The notes beneath the pieces were generated by a model. The model had not been told where the DNA came from. It saw nothing but the letters and a program-made list of their open reading frames with translations, and ran no database searches. From Scolanthus callimorphus (lineage: Eukaryota > Cnidaria > Anthozoa > Actiniaria > Edwardsiidae): a stretch of DNA of 64,000 bases. Positions within the stretch are counted from its first letter, which is position 1. Each line of letters opens with the position of its first letter. Location of the stretch: contig JAWWUD010000109.1 of assembly GCA_033964015.1 (NCBI GenBank), positions 248,001 through 312,000 on the forward strand. The letters are read 5' to 3'. This document shows, one piece after another, positions 35,401 through 45,371 of the stretch. The position numbers and the translations under genes were made by a program.

Positions 35401-37597
35401 GGCACCAGATAAGATGAGGTTGTTAATGGGATTCCAGTCCACCTTTAGAACTATGCCATCATGGGCTTTCCACTAACAAACAACCAATAAAATATGAACA
35501 TTTATCTCTAAAGAGCCATCATCAAAATACACCTAAAATTCCATTACATCTTGTTGCCAGACCATTTTGTTATGAGCTTCCTTTGTGTACAGAAATTCAA
35601 GCATAGCCTTACTGTCGGTTGCATCTACCCGTCTACACGCGCGACAAAAACATGTTCTGTCGGCACGTGAAACTTCGAAGTTTTGACAGATGAACTTCAA
35701 AGTTTGCCCGCCCAAGCGTGAAGCTTTGGTGACGCTCGTGAGTGGAAAAAGGTAAAAAGTTCAGTTGATTTATTTCTATTTGACCAGAAAAACTGTGAAG
35801 TAGTCAGAATATAAGCCTTTTTCAATGTTTGTTGTTGAAACGAAAGTGCGGACTTGAATATTGTGACAAAAACGTTCAAGTTTGGCCCGTCAAAACATTA
35901 AAATTTCACTGTCAAAACGTTGAAGTTTCGCGTGCCGAAAGAACATGTTTTTGACGTGAGTGTAGACGGGTAGCTGCAACCAACTGTACTGATTATTCCT
36001 TGCATGCAAACCTACCTGCATGGGTTTGGCTGCTGCCTGCAGGGGTTTGACAACCAACTGTTTTCCGCTGGTGTATAGAATGTGGTCAGAATCTGGACTC
36101 CAAGCCACAGAATAAACAGGGGTACCTTAATGAAGAGAAATTGATTTGGTGTGGTATGAGTTATCAGAAACATAGTTACATAGCTTGAGTTAAACACTGA
36201 ACTACAGACCTGTCTGCATAAGTGTGGACCTCAACATTCCACTTCGAGACCAGATCTTTACTTGGCCATCTTCCCCAACTGTAAAATTTAAAGGCAGAGG
36301 AATTAAATTACACACTATCCTTGCAACAGGAAAATGAGTCAATGTTATAGGCCCTCCACAAGGATGGAAACCTGCAAGCTTCCATGTCAGTGGGCATGAA
36401 TCTTAGAATATGTTGTTTGCTGACCTGTCACCATAGCAGTTCCATCGTAACTCCAACGTCCAGATAAGACAGCACCCCTATGAGCTTCTACTGACTTCTC
36501 AACACGGCCATTTCGAGAGACAAGGTGGAATTTACCTATACAAGAAACAAATTAGAGATTATGTACTGGATCTACCTTAATATCTTCAAGTCACTTTATA
36601 TACTTTTTTAATGTTTTTTGTTGTTTCTTACCATCAGTAGCAGTCAAGACCATTAGATCAGCTTGACTTTGTTTCTTGCTGCCAAGACCCTTTGGGTACC
36701 AATGTAGATCTGTGGGGTATACCTCTTGAGGGAGTTTTACAAGCTGTGTTGTCTCGTCAGATAAGAGGTTCCACTTAAGAATAGTGTGATCATCACTGGA
36801 AAAATATCAATTAAAACTATTTTAACTTGACTTTAAGATTTTGGTGCATTTTTTTCAATATATAGGGTACTCACCCACTAGAATAAAGTTCTTCAGCTGT
36901 TGTCCATCCTACACAACTCACAAGTTCTTTGTCTAATGGAAAGTTAAGTATAAATTAAAGTAATAACCATACCATTTCTTGATTTTTAAATGGGCTCAAA
37001 GGGTTTTTCTCTCGGTTCTCCAGTTTTTCTCTCTTAAGGCTAAAATTGCTTCAGTCTTCACTGTGCCCATGACTGATTTGTATGCGGCTGCAAGTCACGC
37101 TGAGCTGTAGCTCTGTCTGTAATTTTGGTCTGCAAGAGGGGAAATGAGTGACCCCAAATTTTATTTAATTTGGTTTACTAGTGTGACCATTTTGATCAAC
37201 TGAAATGGTCACATGACATGGCAATCCCAATGTAATGTCAACATTTCTATGAATTAAAATGGTCACGAGAGTTAACCAAAGCGGTAAAGTGCACAGATAG
37301 AAATGCTGATCAATTGACAATGGTTTCTTCTTTGACTGCTATGGACAGCTCAGTGATTTCGGTAGTAAGGCTATTTCTTTTACCACACTACTCCTGATCA
37401 ATCAAATTTCAACAGCTTCCTTTAACATCTTACCTGACTGACAGTGAGGAAACTGAAAAGAAATCGAAACTGGCAGATGTTTGCATGATCATCATGCCAT
37501 TTGAACCTAACAAAATACATACAAAATAAAATAAAATTATAGTAATCAAGTAAAGGATACGTTTCGACTCCTTTAGCATATGCGTCTTCAATCTCAT
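23494..37597 (-). CDS. IFT80: Intraflagellar transport protein 80, complete (24 exons)
   Basis: WD-repeat subunit of IFT complex B, which carries cargo towards the ciliary tip. Exons in transcript order: 37561-37597, 36875-36932, 36632-36795, 36425-36535, 36210-36278, 36016-36125, 35383-35472, 35057-35138, 34745-34800, 33864-33988, 33404-33495, 32751-32832, 32173-32247, 31456-31504, 31263-31377, 30747-30811, 29971-30106, 28795-28942, 28201-28287, 27623-27707, 26354-26443, 25602-25774, 24789-24912, 23494-23586. The total is 771 residues (human about 777), all junctions in phase. Visible: start [28 protein letters not shown], the propeller segments [22 protein letters not shown] and [18 protein letters not shown], then [29 protein letters not shown] and the helical tail [17 protein letters not shown]. 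The 37-bp first exon was chosen because it alone gives the family N terminus. Most introns carry MITEs. Confidence 0.96.
23984..24490. mobile_element. 507-bp inverted-repeat element in IFT80 intron 23
   Basis: Two inverted arms of about 70 bp: TTCAGCCGCCATCTTGTCC and TTATTCATGA words on the left, ACAGGACAAGATGGCGGCTG on the right. The outer tips TTTAGACAA and TTGTCTAAA also pair. No coding frame. The target duplication is not clear. Confidence 0.75.
25050..25120. repeat. Dispersed hairpin repeat, copy 2
   Basis: Second copy of the 70-bp GACCACTTTATTACGTC plus hairpin unit seen at 8447-8518. It lies in IFT80 intron 22 near the exon at 24789-24912. Confidence 0.7.
25421..25601 (-). repeat. Decayed tandem copies of an IFT80 exon end and splice donor
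   Basis: Directly after IFT80 exon 22 (minus strand), the exon's last about 45 bases and its donor recur three more times with decay. The word CAATATTGGTCT, from the real exon at 25621, recurs near 25573, 25511 and 25461 in changed form, each followed by GGCCCT- or GGCACT-like sequence. Spacings are about 49, 61 and 50 bp. The first extra copy keeps a good donor (GGGGCAG then GTTAGTAC, cut after 25549). Copies 2-4 are not open, so they are intronic. Confidence 0.7.
26218..26347. mobile_element. TA-flanked MITE, family TAGAGCAG, copy 1
   Basis: A 130-bp element with inverted ends TAGAGCAGATTTCGTATGAC. TA at each end fits a Tc1/mariner-type target duplication. The interior is GC-rich and hairpin-prone. 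It ends six bases from IFT80 exon 21 (26354-26443), just downstream of that exon's donor. Other copies: 52337-52494 and 57611-57955. Confidence 0.85.
26836..27463. repeat. MITE with its left end amplified in tandem
   Basis: Seven starts of ATGGACGATTCCAGCTATAA lie at about 26836, 26911, 26992, 27073, 27153, 27233 and 27313, spaced 75-81 bp. The first six units each hold the MITE left end plus a GTACCAGAGTATCCTGGAG segment. The seventh continues as a full MITE to the inverted end TTATAGCTGGAATCGTCCAT at 27463. Intact copies lie at 28369-28538 and 62943-63097. It lies in IFT80 intron 20. Confidence 0.9.
28369..28538. mobile_element. MITE, family ATGGACGATTCCAGC, copy 2
   Basis: A 170-bp element with inverted ends ATGGACGATTCCAGCTATAA and TTATAGCTGGAATCGGCCAT. 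The interior matches the MITE at 27313-27463 (GTGGGACATTTGTCG, TGCATTCTGGTAGTTGTGGG). It lies in IFT80 intron 18. Confidence 0.88.
29417..29887. mobile_element. TA-flanked MITE, family CAGTAAAAACCC, copy 1
   Basis: A 471-bp element with TA then CAGTAAAAACCCGCATAAAA at the left and the inverse followed by TA at the right. Subterminal words AAAATCAGCCTGAAAATG and TTTCAGGCTGCATG repeat inside. Copy 2 is at 46525-46973 in opposite orientation. It lies in IFT80 intron 17. Confidence 0.88.
30910..31069. mobile_element. 160-bp element with TAGCC tips and 9-bp target duplication, IFT80 intron 15
   Basis: The left tip TAGCCTGCTAGCCGGCTCTC and the right inverse GAGAGCCGGCTCGCAGGCTA enclose an inverted arm with CCAGTGGGTTTT against AAAACCCACTGG. 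Flanks CGCGGATTG (30901-30909) and CGGGGATTG (31070-31078) are a 9-bp duplication with one change. The inner GGAATCCC words are inverted too, so the whole element folds. Confidence 0.85.
31557..31750. mobile_element. Foldback MITE in IFT80 intron 13
   Basis: Inverted tips GTGTGACGA and TCGTCACAC, with inner arms CGAGCACGTTTTGTCG and CAACAAAACGTGCACG. About 194 bp, no frame. Confidence 0.7.
31840..31982. mobile_element. Small foldback MITE in IFT80 intron 13
   Basis: Left TCCTTGAGGTCTCAGGGGGT with GATTGTAAATGA, right TCATTTACAATCTTGC with ACACCCTGAGTCTCCAAGGA. About 143 bp, immediately beside the element at 31557-31750. Confidence 0.7.
34160..34330 (+). repeat. Dispersed repeat, ATTTACTGTATTTGCT family
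   Basis: Contains GGGGGACTGTGCCCCCC, a purine-rich spacer, CATTTACTGTATTTGCTGG and AATTTGC. Related sequence is at 56385-56520 (same orientation) and at 42270-42390 (opposite, partial). It lies in IFT80 intron 9. Confidence 0.55.
35617..35982. mobile_element. 366-bp inverted-repeat element in IFT80 intron 6
   Basis: Arms of about 70 bp: GGTTGCATCTACCCGTCTAC with AAAAACATGTTCTGTCGGCA on the left, the inverse on the right (GAAAGAACATGTTTTTGACG, GTAGACGGGTAGCTGCAACC). Many AACTTCGAAGTTTTGAC-like words fill the interior. The target duplication is imperfect. Confidence 0.78.
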
Positions 37598-38326
37598 TTT
37601 TGCAGATTTTCGCAGGCCTCGTAGAAAACTTCAAAAATTACACTTGACTATAACTTGACAACCGTATCACCAGGTAAACAAACTTCACTTTTTCGTCGAC
37701 CCAAGTTTTTCATCCCCAAAATACGTTCAAACTAAAGGATTTCATATAAAACTCGCCGTTAAATTATTGCACGTGTATTACTTCCTGGTTATACCAAGTT
37801 TGGAGAGAACTAGATGGCACTAGGTAAAGTAAAAGAGCGTATTTCTGCTAGACATTCGTCGAGAAATTGGCCGCCATCTTTTTGCCCCCCAAAAATGACT
37901 ATGCAGCCAGGCAATGTGGTGGATTGCGAGAGAATGGCACTAGCGCGGGAATACTGATATTGGAGACACTTCAGAAAGAGATGCTTCGATGATTTTCTTT
38001 TCAAAGCTTAACCAACTTTGTTAAAAACTAAAATCAGTAACTACTTATACAGTAAGTGAATAGTCTGTGCTACAACAAATGAATATTTAAGAAATAAAAA
38101 TATATCTGGGCACCATACGGACCCACCCTACCTACCCCTCCCCAAGGATAATTTTCCCCAAACTTCTTGTTCGTGGTACCAGAAGTTCACCATTTTCCCT
38201 TGTACGAGAACACGAGGCCAATGTTATGAAAAGAGTTGTTTATTTATAGCAAGATCAACAGGTTCTCCTTTAAAGGCTTGATTGCTCCTGGTAAATTGGC
38301 AAAATAGGAGATCTGCGCTCGTGTTG
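37598..38326. promoter_or_regulatory. Head-to-head intergenic region, IFT80 and GLB1L2
   Basis: A 729-bp region between divergent start codons, likely holding both promoters. ATCACCAGGTAAAC at 37666-37679 is a weak X-box-like match (10 of 14) 70 bp upstream of the IFT80 start. A 64-codon frame at 37810-38004 has no recognisable similarity. No TATA box seen. Confidence 0.45.
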
Positions 38327-41300
38327 ATGCGCGAGCCCCGTTCTGTTCTCAGTAATTTCACCAGATCAATGGCTGGCATGGGAACTGCTATTCGTGTTCA
38401 CAAAAAAACAGCAGCTATAATGGGAATTCTTGCTGGAGCGTTGATTCTATGGATGGTTTTTGGACATATAAAAACGACACGGAGGTTTAGTTACAAAGCA
38501 GGCATACGGAGTAACCCTAATGGCTTGCAAGTGATGGAGTCCTACAATGAAGATGAACCAGGGTCCTTCTCTCTGGAAGGGAAGCGTTTCACAATCCTGA
38601 GTGGTGCAATGCATTATTTTAGAATTCCGAATGAATATTGGGAAGATAGATTACGGAAGCTCAAGTATATGGGTCTAAACACAGTAGAGACGTAAGTGGG
38701 CTACAACTTTTCTGTTTTTATTGTAAGAACTTAACTTAATAATTTAGCATTACAACCGTGACTAAGAACAAGGAGTCTTTATAGACTTAATTCTATAATT
38801 TATCGGGCTTAATAATAGCTTTTGTGTGGTAATAGCTTTAGTGCAGGCTTGAAAGAAATTAATCCAGCATATAATTTTTCTGTGTCAGGTTTAGGCAGTG
38901 CAGATGAGTGTAACTACACTTAGCCAATCAGAAACGAAACAAATTCTCAACAACTGACCAATCAGAGGACAAATAAGTTAACACTTGCATTTAGTTGTGA
39001 CCCAAGAAAACAAGAAACACTGTGTTTTCTTTGCATTGGCCATATTTATACTAGTCTAGAAGACAGCCTTTATACATTAACAGCTTGCATTAAAGACGTC
39101 TAGTATAAATTCAGAACTGCATTTAGGAGGACCATTAAGACTAGCTAAGCATTTTTTTGTCTCCCAGAAAAGTGAATTTGGCAATTAGCTTTAAGGCCAT
39201 CTTGATTTAGTCATCTCACCTTTACACTAGATGGCTAATCTGTCCGGGAAGATAATGTTGCCTATAAGAGCATCTATTGGATGCCCCTTAATTTCAGATG
39301 GCTAAGGTGCCCGACGGCTAAGATGTCTGTAGTTTTTCTCAACTTTATACAATACGGCTAAGCCATCTGGGATGGATAAGGTCGTCCAAATGGCTTAGGT
39401 TGACTTCCAGTCTAAATACAGCCATTCTCATTCTTCTCATGGCTGACCAAGCAAAGAGCCAAAATTTGATTGTACAATTTTTTAATTGGAGCCTTGAAGT
39501 TGCTGATTTCCAAAAAAAAAATATATATGTAATTTATTTGACTGTATGTTATTTTCCAGTTATGTATCATGGAATCTACATGAAGAATCGCCAGGCCATT
39601 ACAACTTTGAGGGAGATCTGAACATTGAGTAAGTGATAAGGTTGAATAAAATGCCAAATAATTGAAAAATGTTTATCTGCCATTGATCAACATTACTGAA
39701 GGTGTAAAAAACAATACAGCTGCTTGCAATCGAGCCTAGACTGTGCACACTTTTCACGCTTGTTCAAGTTTATGTTACGTTTCCAACAAGGAAATGATAG
39801 TTTCTAGGTTGCCTCGGAATGCTTCCAAAGGAAACCAGACAAAACAAATTAGAAAATAACACCTATGTTATATTGCGAATGTGCGCATTCTGATTGGTTA
39901 AAAAGAGTGTTTGTAAGAGACCTGAGAAACATGATTGTCACGCAACGCTGTCGCGCGTGTGTATGTTATTTTCTAAAAGCAATAAAAATACTTTCCGCGT
40001 GCTCTCTGGTTTCTTACAAACACTCGGGGAATGTTGGTCGAACTGATAAAACTTGAAAGAGACTCGCCTTCGGCTCGTGTCTTTCAAGTTTTGATCAGTT
40101 CTCCCAACATCCCCCTTGTGTTTGTAAGAAACCAGAGAGCACGCGGAAAGTACTTTTATTGCTTAATTATAATTACAGCCAATCAAAAGACAAATTTTCA
40201 GTGCAGCTCATATCCACTTTGGTTGATGAGACGGACAACCCCACATGGGTAGTGCTGTTTGGAAATCTGCACTCTGATTGGCTGTCGTCATTTTATTTTG
40301 TTTTGTTCTCCTTTGGAAGTGTCTGTAAGGGATATATTGTTTCCTTGTTGGAAATGAATTTGTTCAAACTTGAACAAATGTGAAAAGTGTCCACAGTTTA
40401 CGCTCAAATGCAAGGAGTTGCAGCACTTGTTTTGTTCTTTAATTTTATGATATTATAGGAGTAAGATCTTAAATTTCATTATCTAAGTTCAACTGTTATG
40501 AAATTTGACAAGATATAGGTTTGCTCTAATGGTTTTAAAGTGAGATTGCAATTTTTGGAAAGAATGCTCATAACATTTGTCACATTAACAGTCCAGTCAT
40601 TTTGTGGTATGTCCAACCACTAATTAAAAAACAATAAATCTAAGCAATCAAGTTGACCTAGCTGATAATACTAAAAATCATTTTTTGGAGCATCTCGAAA
40701 TTTGAGATCTATTGAAAAAGCCATCCCCCCTCCTCCCCTTAATCCACCCATTGCAGACCTTCTCTCCCATTCCCTGCAGTGATTCCCTCACTTGAAGATA
40801 TGAACTTTCTCTGGAATCACACAATATTTTTAATCTCATGGCCAAAAGTGTTACAATAAATGTAGATGTCTGAGACCGACTCCCCAGACTTGCAGCTGGT
40901 AAGCTGAATTGCGCTGGGTCTCAACGGCGCCACTGGCAGCCAAGCAGTCATAAGCACAGACACTGAGGGTTGTCACTGCCAGAGGATTTATTACGTCCCC
41001 AGTGGTTCTTTAACGTCCCCCCTGATACTGAGTAGAGTAGAAAGGCAAGACAGGACCTTGGTTTATTGTCTCATCCGAAAGACATGAAACACAGTAGTCA
41101 ATCTTTCAATCTTTATTTTTATTTTTGATTCATAATTAAGTTAAGTAGAAGAATTGAAAGACATGAAACACAGTAGAATGAAAAATAATGATCATGTCCT
41201 TTTATTTTTGCTTCAGGAAATTTGTCAAGACAGCAAAAGATCTAGATCTCTATGTAATTATCAGACCCGGACCTTATATCTGCGCAGAGTGGGATCTTGG

Positions 41301-44300
41301 TGGGCTCCCAAGTTGGTTATTGCGTTACCAGGATATACAACTGAGATCATTGGATCCAAAATTTTTACTTCCTGCATTGAAATTTCTTGATAAGCTGATA
41401 TCAAAGCTGACAAAATATCAGGTGAGTGTTATAAAAAAGTAACAGTTGATACTTTATCTGGACTGGAGAGACGTCTGGTAAGCTAGACTGTTCCCTGCCC
41501 CTTCTTTGGCAAACATCTTCTGTATTATGCATACTTGTCAGTTTAATCATACCATTGTTGTGCCTTTGCTTTAAAAATACCAAGAGTCTGCAAGCAGTCT
41601 ACAGGTATATAGACTGCCTGTGTGGCCTTCCTTGATCTCTCTACAAACAAACAAACAAAAACAAACAGATGAGGTACTCTGCCTATATGTCACTCAATAC
41701 CACTGAAGGTCAGGAATGTGTGGTTCCAGAAAATAATCCCCCCCCCCCATACACACACACACACACACACGGAAGGGTGTTGAGAAGTGACCCCCCACCC
41801 CACCCCTCTGGAATTTCCGAAGAAAAATACAGTATTTGTATGGAAAAGATCAGGTAAATTGACACCCCCCACCCCACCCCACCACTCTGAAATTTCCAAT
41901 CCCTTCCATGGGGGGGGGGGATGGATGATTTCTTGAACCACACAATAGACCTTTATCATGTTTTCCACAATATCCATCAGACAAATTTAAGTGTAAAATG
42001 TGTTGCCAAAACATGTATGCATATTTTGCTCTTTTCTGTCTCTCTCACTGCACATTTTCAGAGCATTTAACAAAAGCCCCAGTGTTACAGTTAGTTACTG
42101 GGTTATATGTGCCCATTGTTTATTTTTAATGTTGTTATATGATCTAGTATTCACAAGGAGGACCTATTATTGCATGGCAAGTTGAAAATGAATACCTCAG
42201 CTATGACAACAAATCTGCATATGTGTGGCGCCTTAAGGAGGTAAAACTACTTCAATCTCTCTTCTAAATTGGGGGGGGATAGTGAAAAACATGGGATGAA
42301 AATTATCAGATTTCCTCCAGCAAATACAGTAAATGTAAAAAGAAAGGGGAGCCTTGGCCCATGTTCCCCTGGCTACGCCATGTTTTGTGATTATTATGTC
42401 TAAAAAAGGAAAAAATTGTTGACACTCTGTTGATGAACACATTGAAAGTCATGCTAAGCTAAGTAGACTCAAACACATTGTGTAATTTTCTCCACTAGGA
42501 AATGATAAAGAGTGGAGTAACAGAACTGATATTTACCTCAGATGGAATTTGGCAAATGGAAGACCAGAAGAACTACACACTGCCAGAAGGTGCTTGCAGT
42601 AACATACAAACTACCACTATCCGAATTTCTCTCCCCCTTTTTCTCTGATGCTTACATGTTGTTTAATGTCATGCAGTCTATTAATCAAAGTGTGAGGCTG
42701 AGACCTGATTTCTTCAATTTAAAAAAGCATTACTTTAAGCATTTTTTGTGTCATTGAGACTGCAGCTAGCCTGCGAAAGCCAACACCACTTAGCGCTCGT
42801 CTAAAGAAACTCCCACAAAGAGGTATATGTGCGCTCAAGCAAAACATTCCATACTGATGACGTATTTTGACCCAGATCTGGTCAAAAGTATACCGTGGCC
42901 AATTTGACTATTTGATTTAATTTTTATATGAAAAGAGATGAAAAAAGTAGTTTACTGTAAATTATTTCATGTAATTGCTATTCAGAGTAAGCCTCCTTGA
43001 TGAGCTCATTTGCTCTTGAGGCAAACTCTGTGTCACTATATGTTTAAATAAAAAATAAAGAAAAAAGATGCAACAAAGTTAAATTGGCCATGTAATATTT
43101 TGACCAGATTTGGGTCAAAATATGTTATCTGTATGGAATGTATGGCTGGTGTCGGCTTTCACGGGCTGGACTGCAGCTGGCTCAGCAGATGCTAAAGAAT
43201 TCTACAATCTTTGTAACAGTAATAGAAGTTTCCTCTATGCAATGGCCTTGCTCTTGGGCATAGAGAGAGCCAGAGAGACACTAGAGGCAGGAAGTCTCTG
43301 TTTTTACTTCTTACCTTCATTGTTAGATTTGAGTAGCAGTCTCCTTCTGGAAAAAATGAAAAATAGTTTGTACTACTAAAGGTATATTTATGTGTGCCGA
43401 TTTGTTGGGCCTTAACAGTGTTCAAGTTGGTTGCTTACATAGAAATCTATTAGTCTGTAGTTGATATTCTTTTATTCTCTAATATGAAGTATTCTGTAGC
43501 AAGTTAAACTTTGTTGACTGTTTGGCTTTTGTTTTACAGTTCTAAAAACAGTCAACTTCCAGAGAAACGAGAAAACCTTTTTACCTAGATTGCTGAAGCT
43601 TCAGGTTAGTAAATAAAGAGAGTGCCTTTTACTGTGGCCATCCTGTAAAAAGTTTGTCATTTAGAGATTCAAGCCATTTTAAGGCAATTTAATACCTGCA
43701 ATATGTTTGGTGATGAATAATTATTAGTGTTTGAAGTTATTTCTGCTCATAATTGTCAAAATTGTTAGAGAAAAGCGAAAATTCAAATGTCTAAGACTGC
43801 AAGAAAGTCAAGATCTTTTGTTCTGTACTTGGTTTCTGATTGGCTAACTTCTTACAAAATGGCCCGGTTGACAAAGTGGCATAGTCGTGAATCAATTTTT
43901 TATTAAGAGCCAAAATGTTCTGTAACTTCCAGCTATATTTTCACATTTCAGCCACACTTACCATTGATGGTTACAGAATTCTGGTCAGGTTGGTTTGATC
44001 ATTGGGGAGAGGATCGTCATGTGCTGGCAGTAGACAAAGCAACTAAGAGGGTTGAAAACATTCTAGATTTGAAGTCGTCAATCAACTTTTATATGTTACA
44101 TGGTGAGATAGTTCCTCCAACTTCTGCTTTGAAGTCTTATGCCAGTGTGTCTTGTTAAAGAGCTACTGACAGGGTTTGACCTATATTTTGACTAAAAATG
44201 GTAACATGTAGAAAGTGGTACATTAAATGATATGTTAATTTTTTTTTGTCTTAAATTGTTGTTCCATTGAGGAAAGGCAAAAAAAAAAGGAAGGAAGGAA

Positions 44301-45332
44301 GGAAGCCCAGCTCAACATGAAAACAAATAGTCCCAATCCTTTTGTGACGTCACATCCAGAACTCATGATGGCTAAAGATGGCGACTTCATCAAGCGAGGA
44401 AAAAAAATTAGTCTCTTTTCTGATCTGTGTAGGATCTAACAAACCCAGACAACGGAAAAAGCTCCTGAGACGAGAGTGAGGTAGGAGTTATCCTACTCCG
44501 GTTCTGGATGTGACGTCACAGCCTCGATTTCGTGACCCAGTAAAATTGAATTTGACTATCAATGTAAAAACGTTTGTAACTTAAAAACTATAAATTTTGT
44601 CAACGGACATAGAACATCTATTTACTGCTTCATATACCAAGTTGTTTAAGATCGGTACAAAAAACCCTGTCAGTAGCTCTTTAATGTCTCACTAGAGCCT
44701 GGTGCACACTAGCGACATAACGACATAAGGATGTTATGTTGCAACGAAAAAAGTACGGGAAAATCATTGAAACAATCAATATTTTCCATGGATCTTCATT
44801 AGATTACTTCACCAAAGCAATCTTATGTTATTTTTTGACGACTTCAACTTCTTGAAACCAGTAAATTTTGTTCGCGTGACATGTTTCTTATGTTGTTATG
44901 TCGCTAGTGTGCACCAGGCCTATCAATTTGTTCTCCTGTGTCTCTCTGTCTGCCATGTCTGTCTGTCTTATTATCTGTCATGTCCAGTTGCCTATCATTT
45001 CTGCCTGTCTGTCATGTCTGTCATGTCTGTCATGTCTGTCATGTCTGTCACGTCTGTCACGTCTGTCACGTCTGTCATGTCTGTCATGTCTGTCATGTCT
45101 GTCATGTCTGTCATGTCTGTCATGTCTGTCATGTCTGTCATGTCTGTCATGTCTGTCTGTCATGTCTGTCTTTCATGTCTGTCATGTCTGTCATGTCTGA
45201 CATGACAGACATGACAGACATGACTGTCATGTCTGTCATTCTGTCATGTCTGTCTCTGTCATATGCCTGTCATATGTCTGTCTCTGTCATATGTCTGTCT
45301 GTCATGTCTTGTCTGTCTGTCTTGTCTGTCTG

Positions 45333-45371
<39 letters not shown>

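Noticed and set aside
37666..37679. X-box for IFT80
   Set aside because: Only 10 of 14 positions match; kept as a weak note in the intergenic entry rather than a feature.
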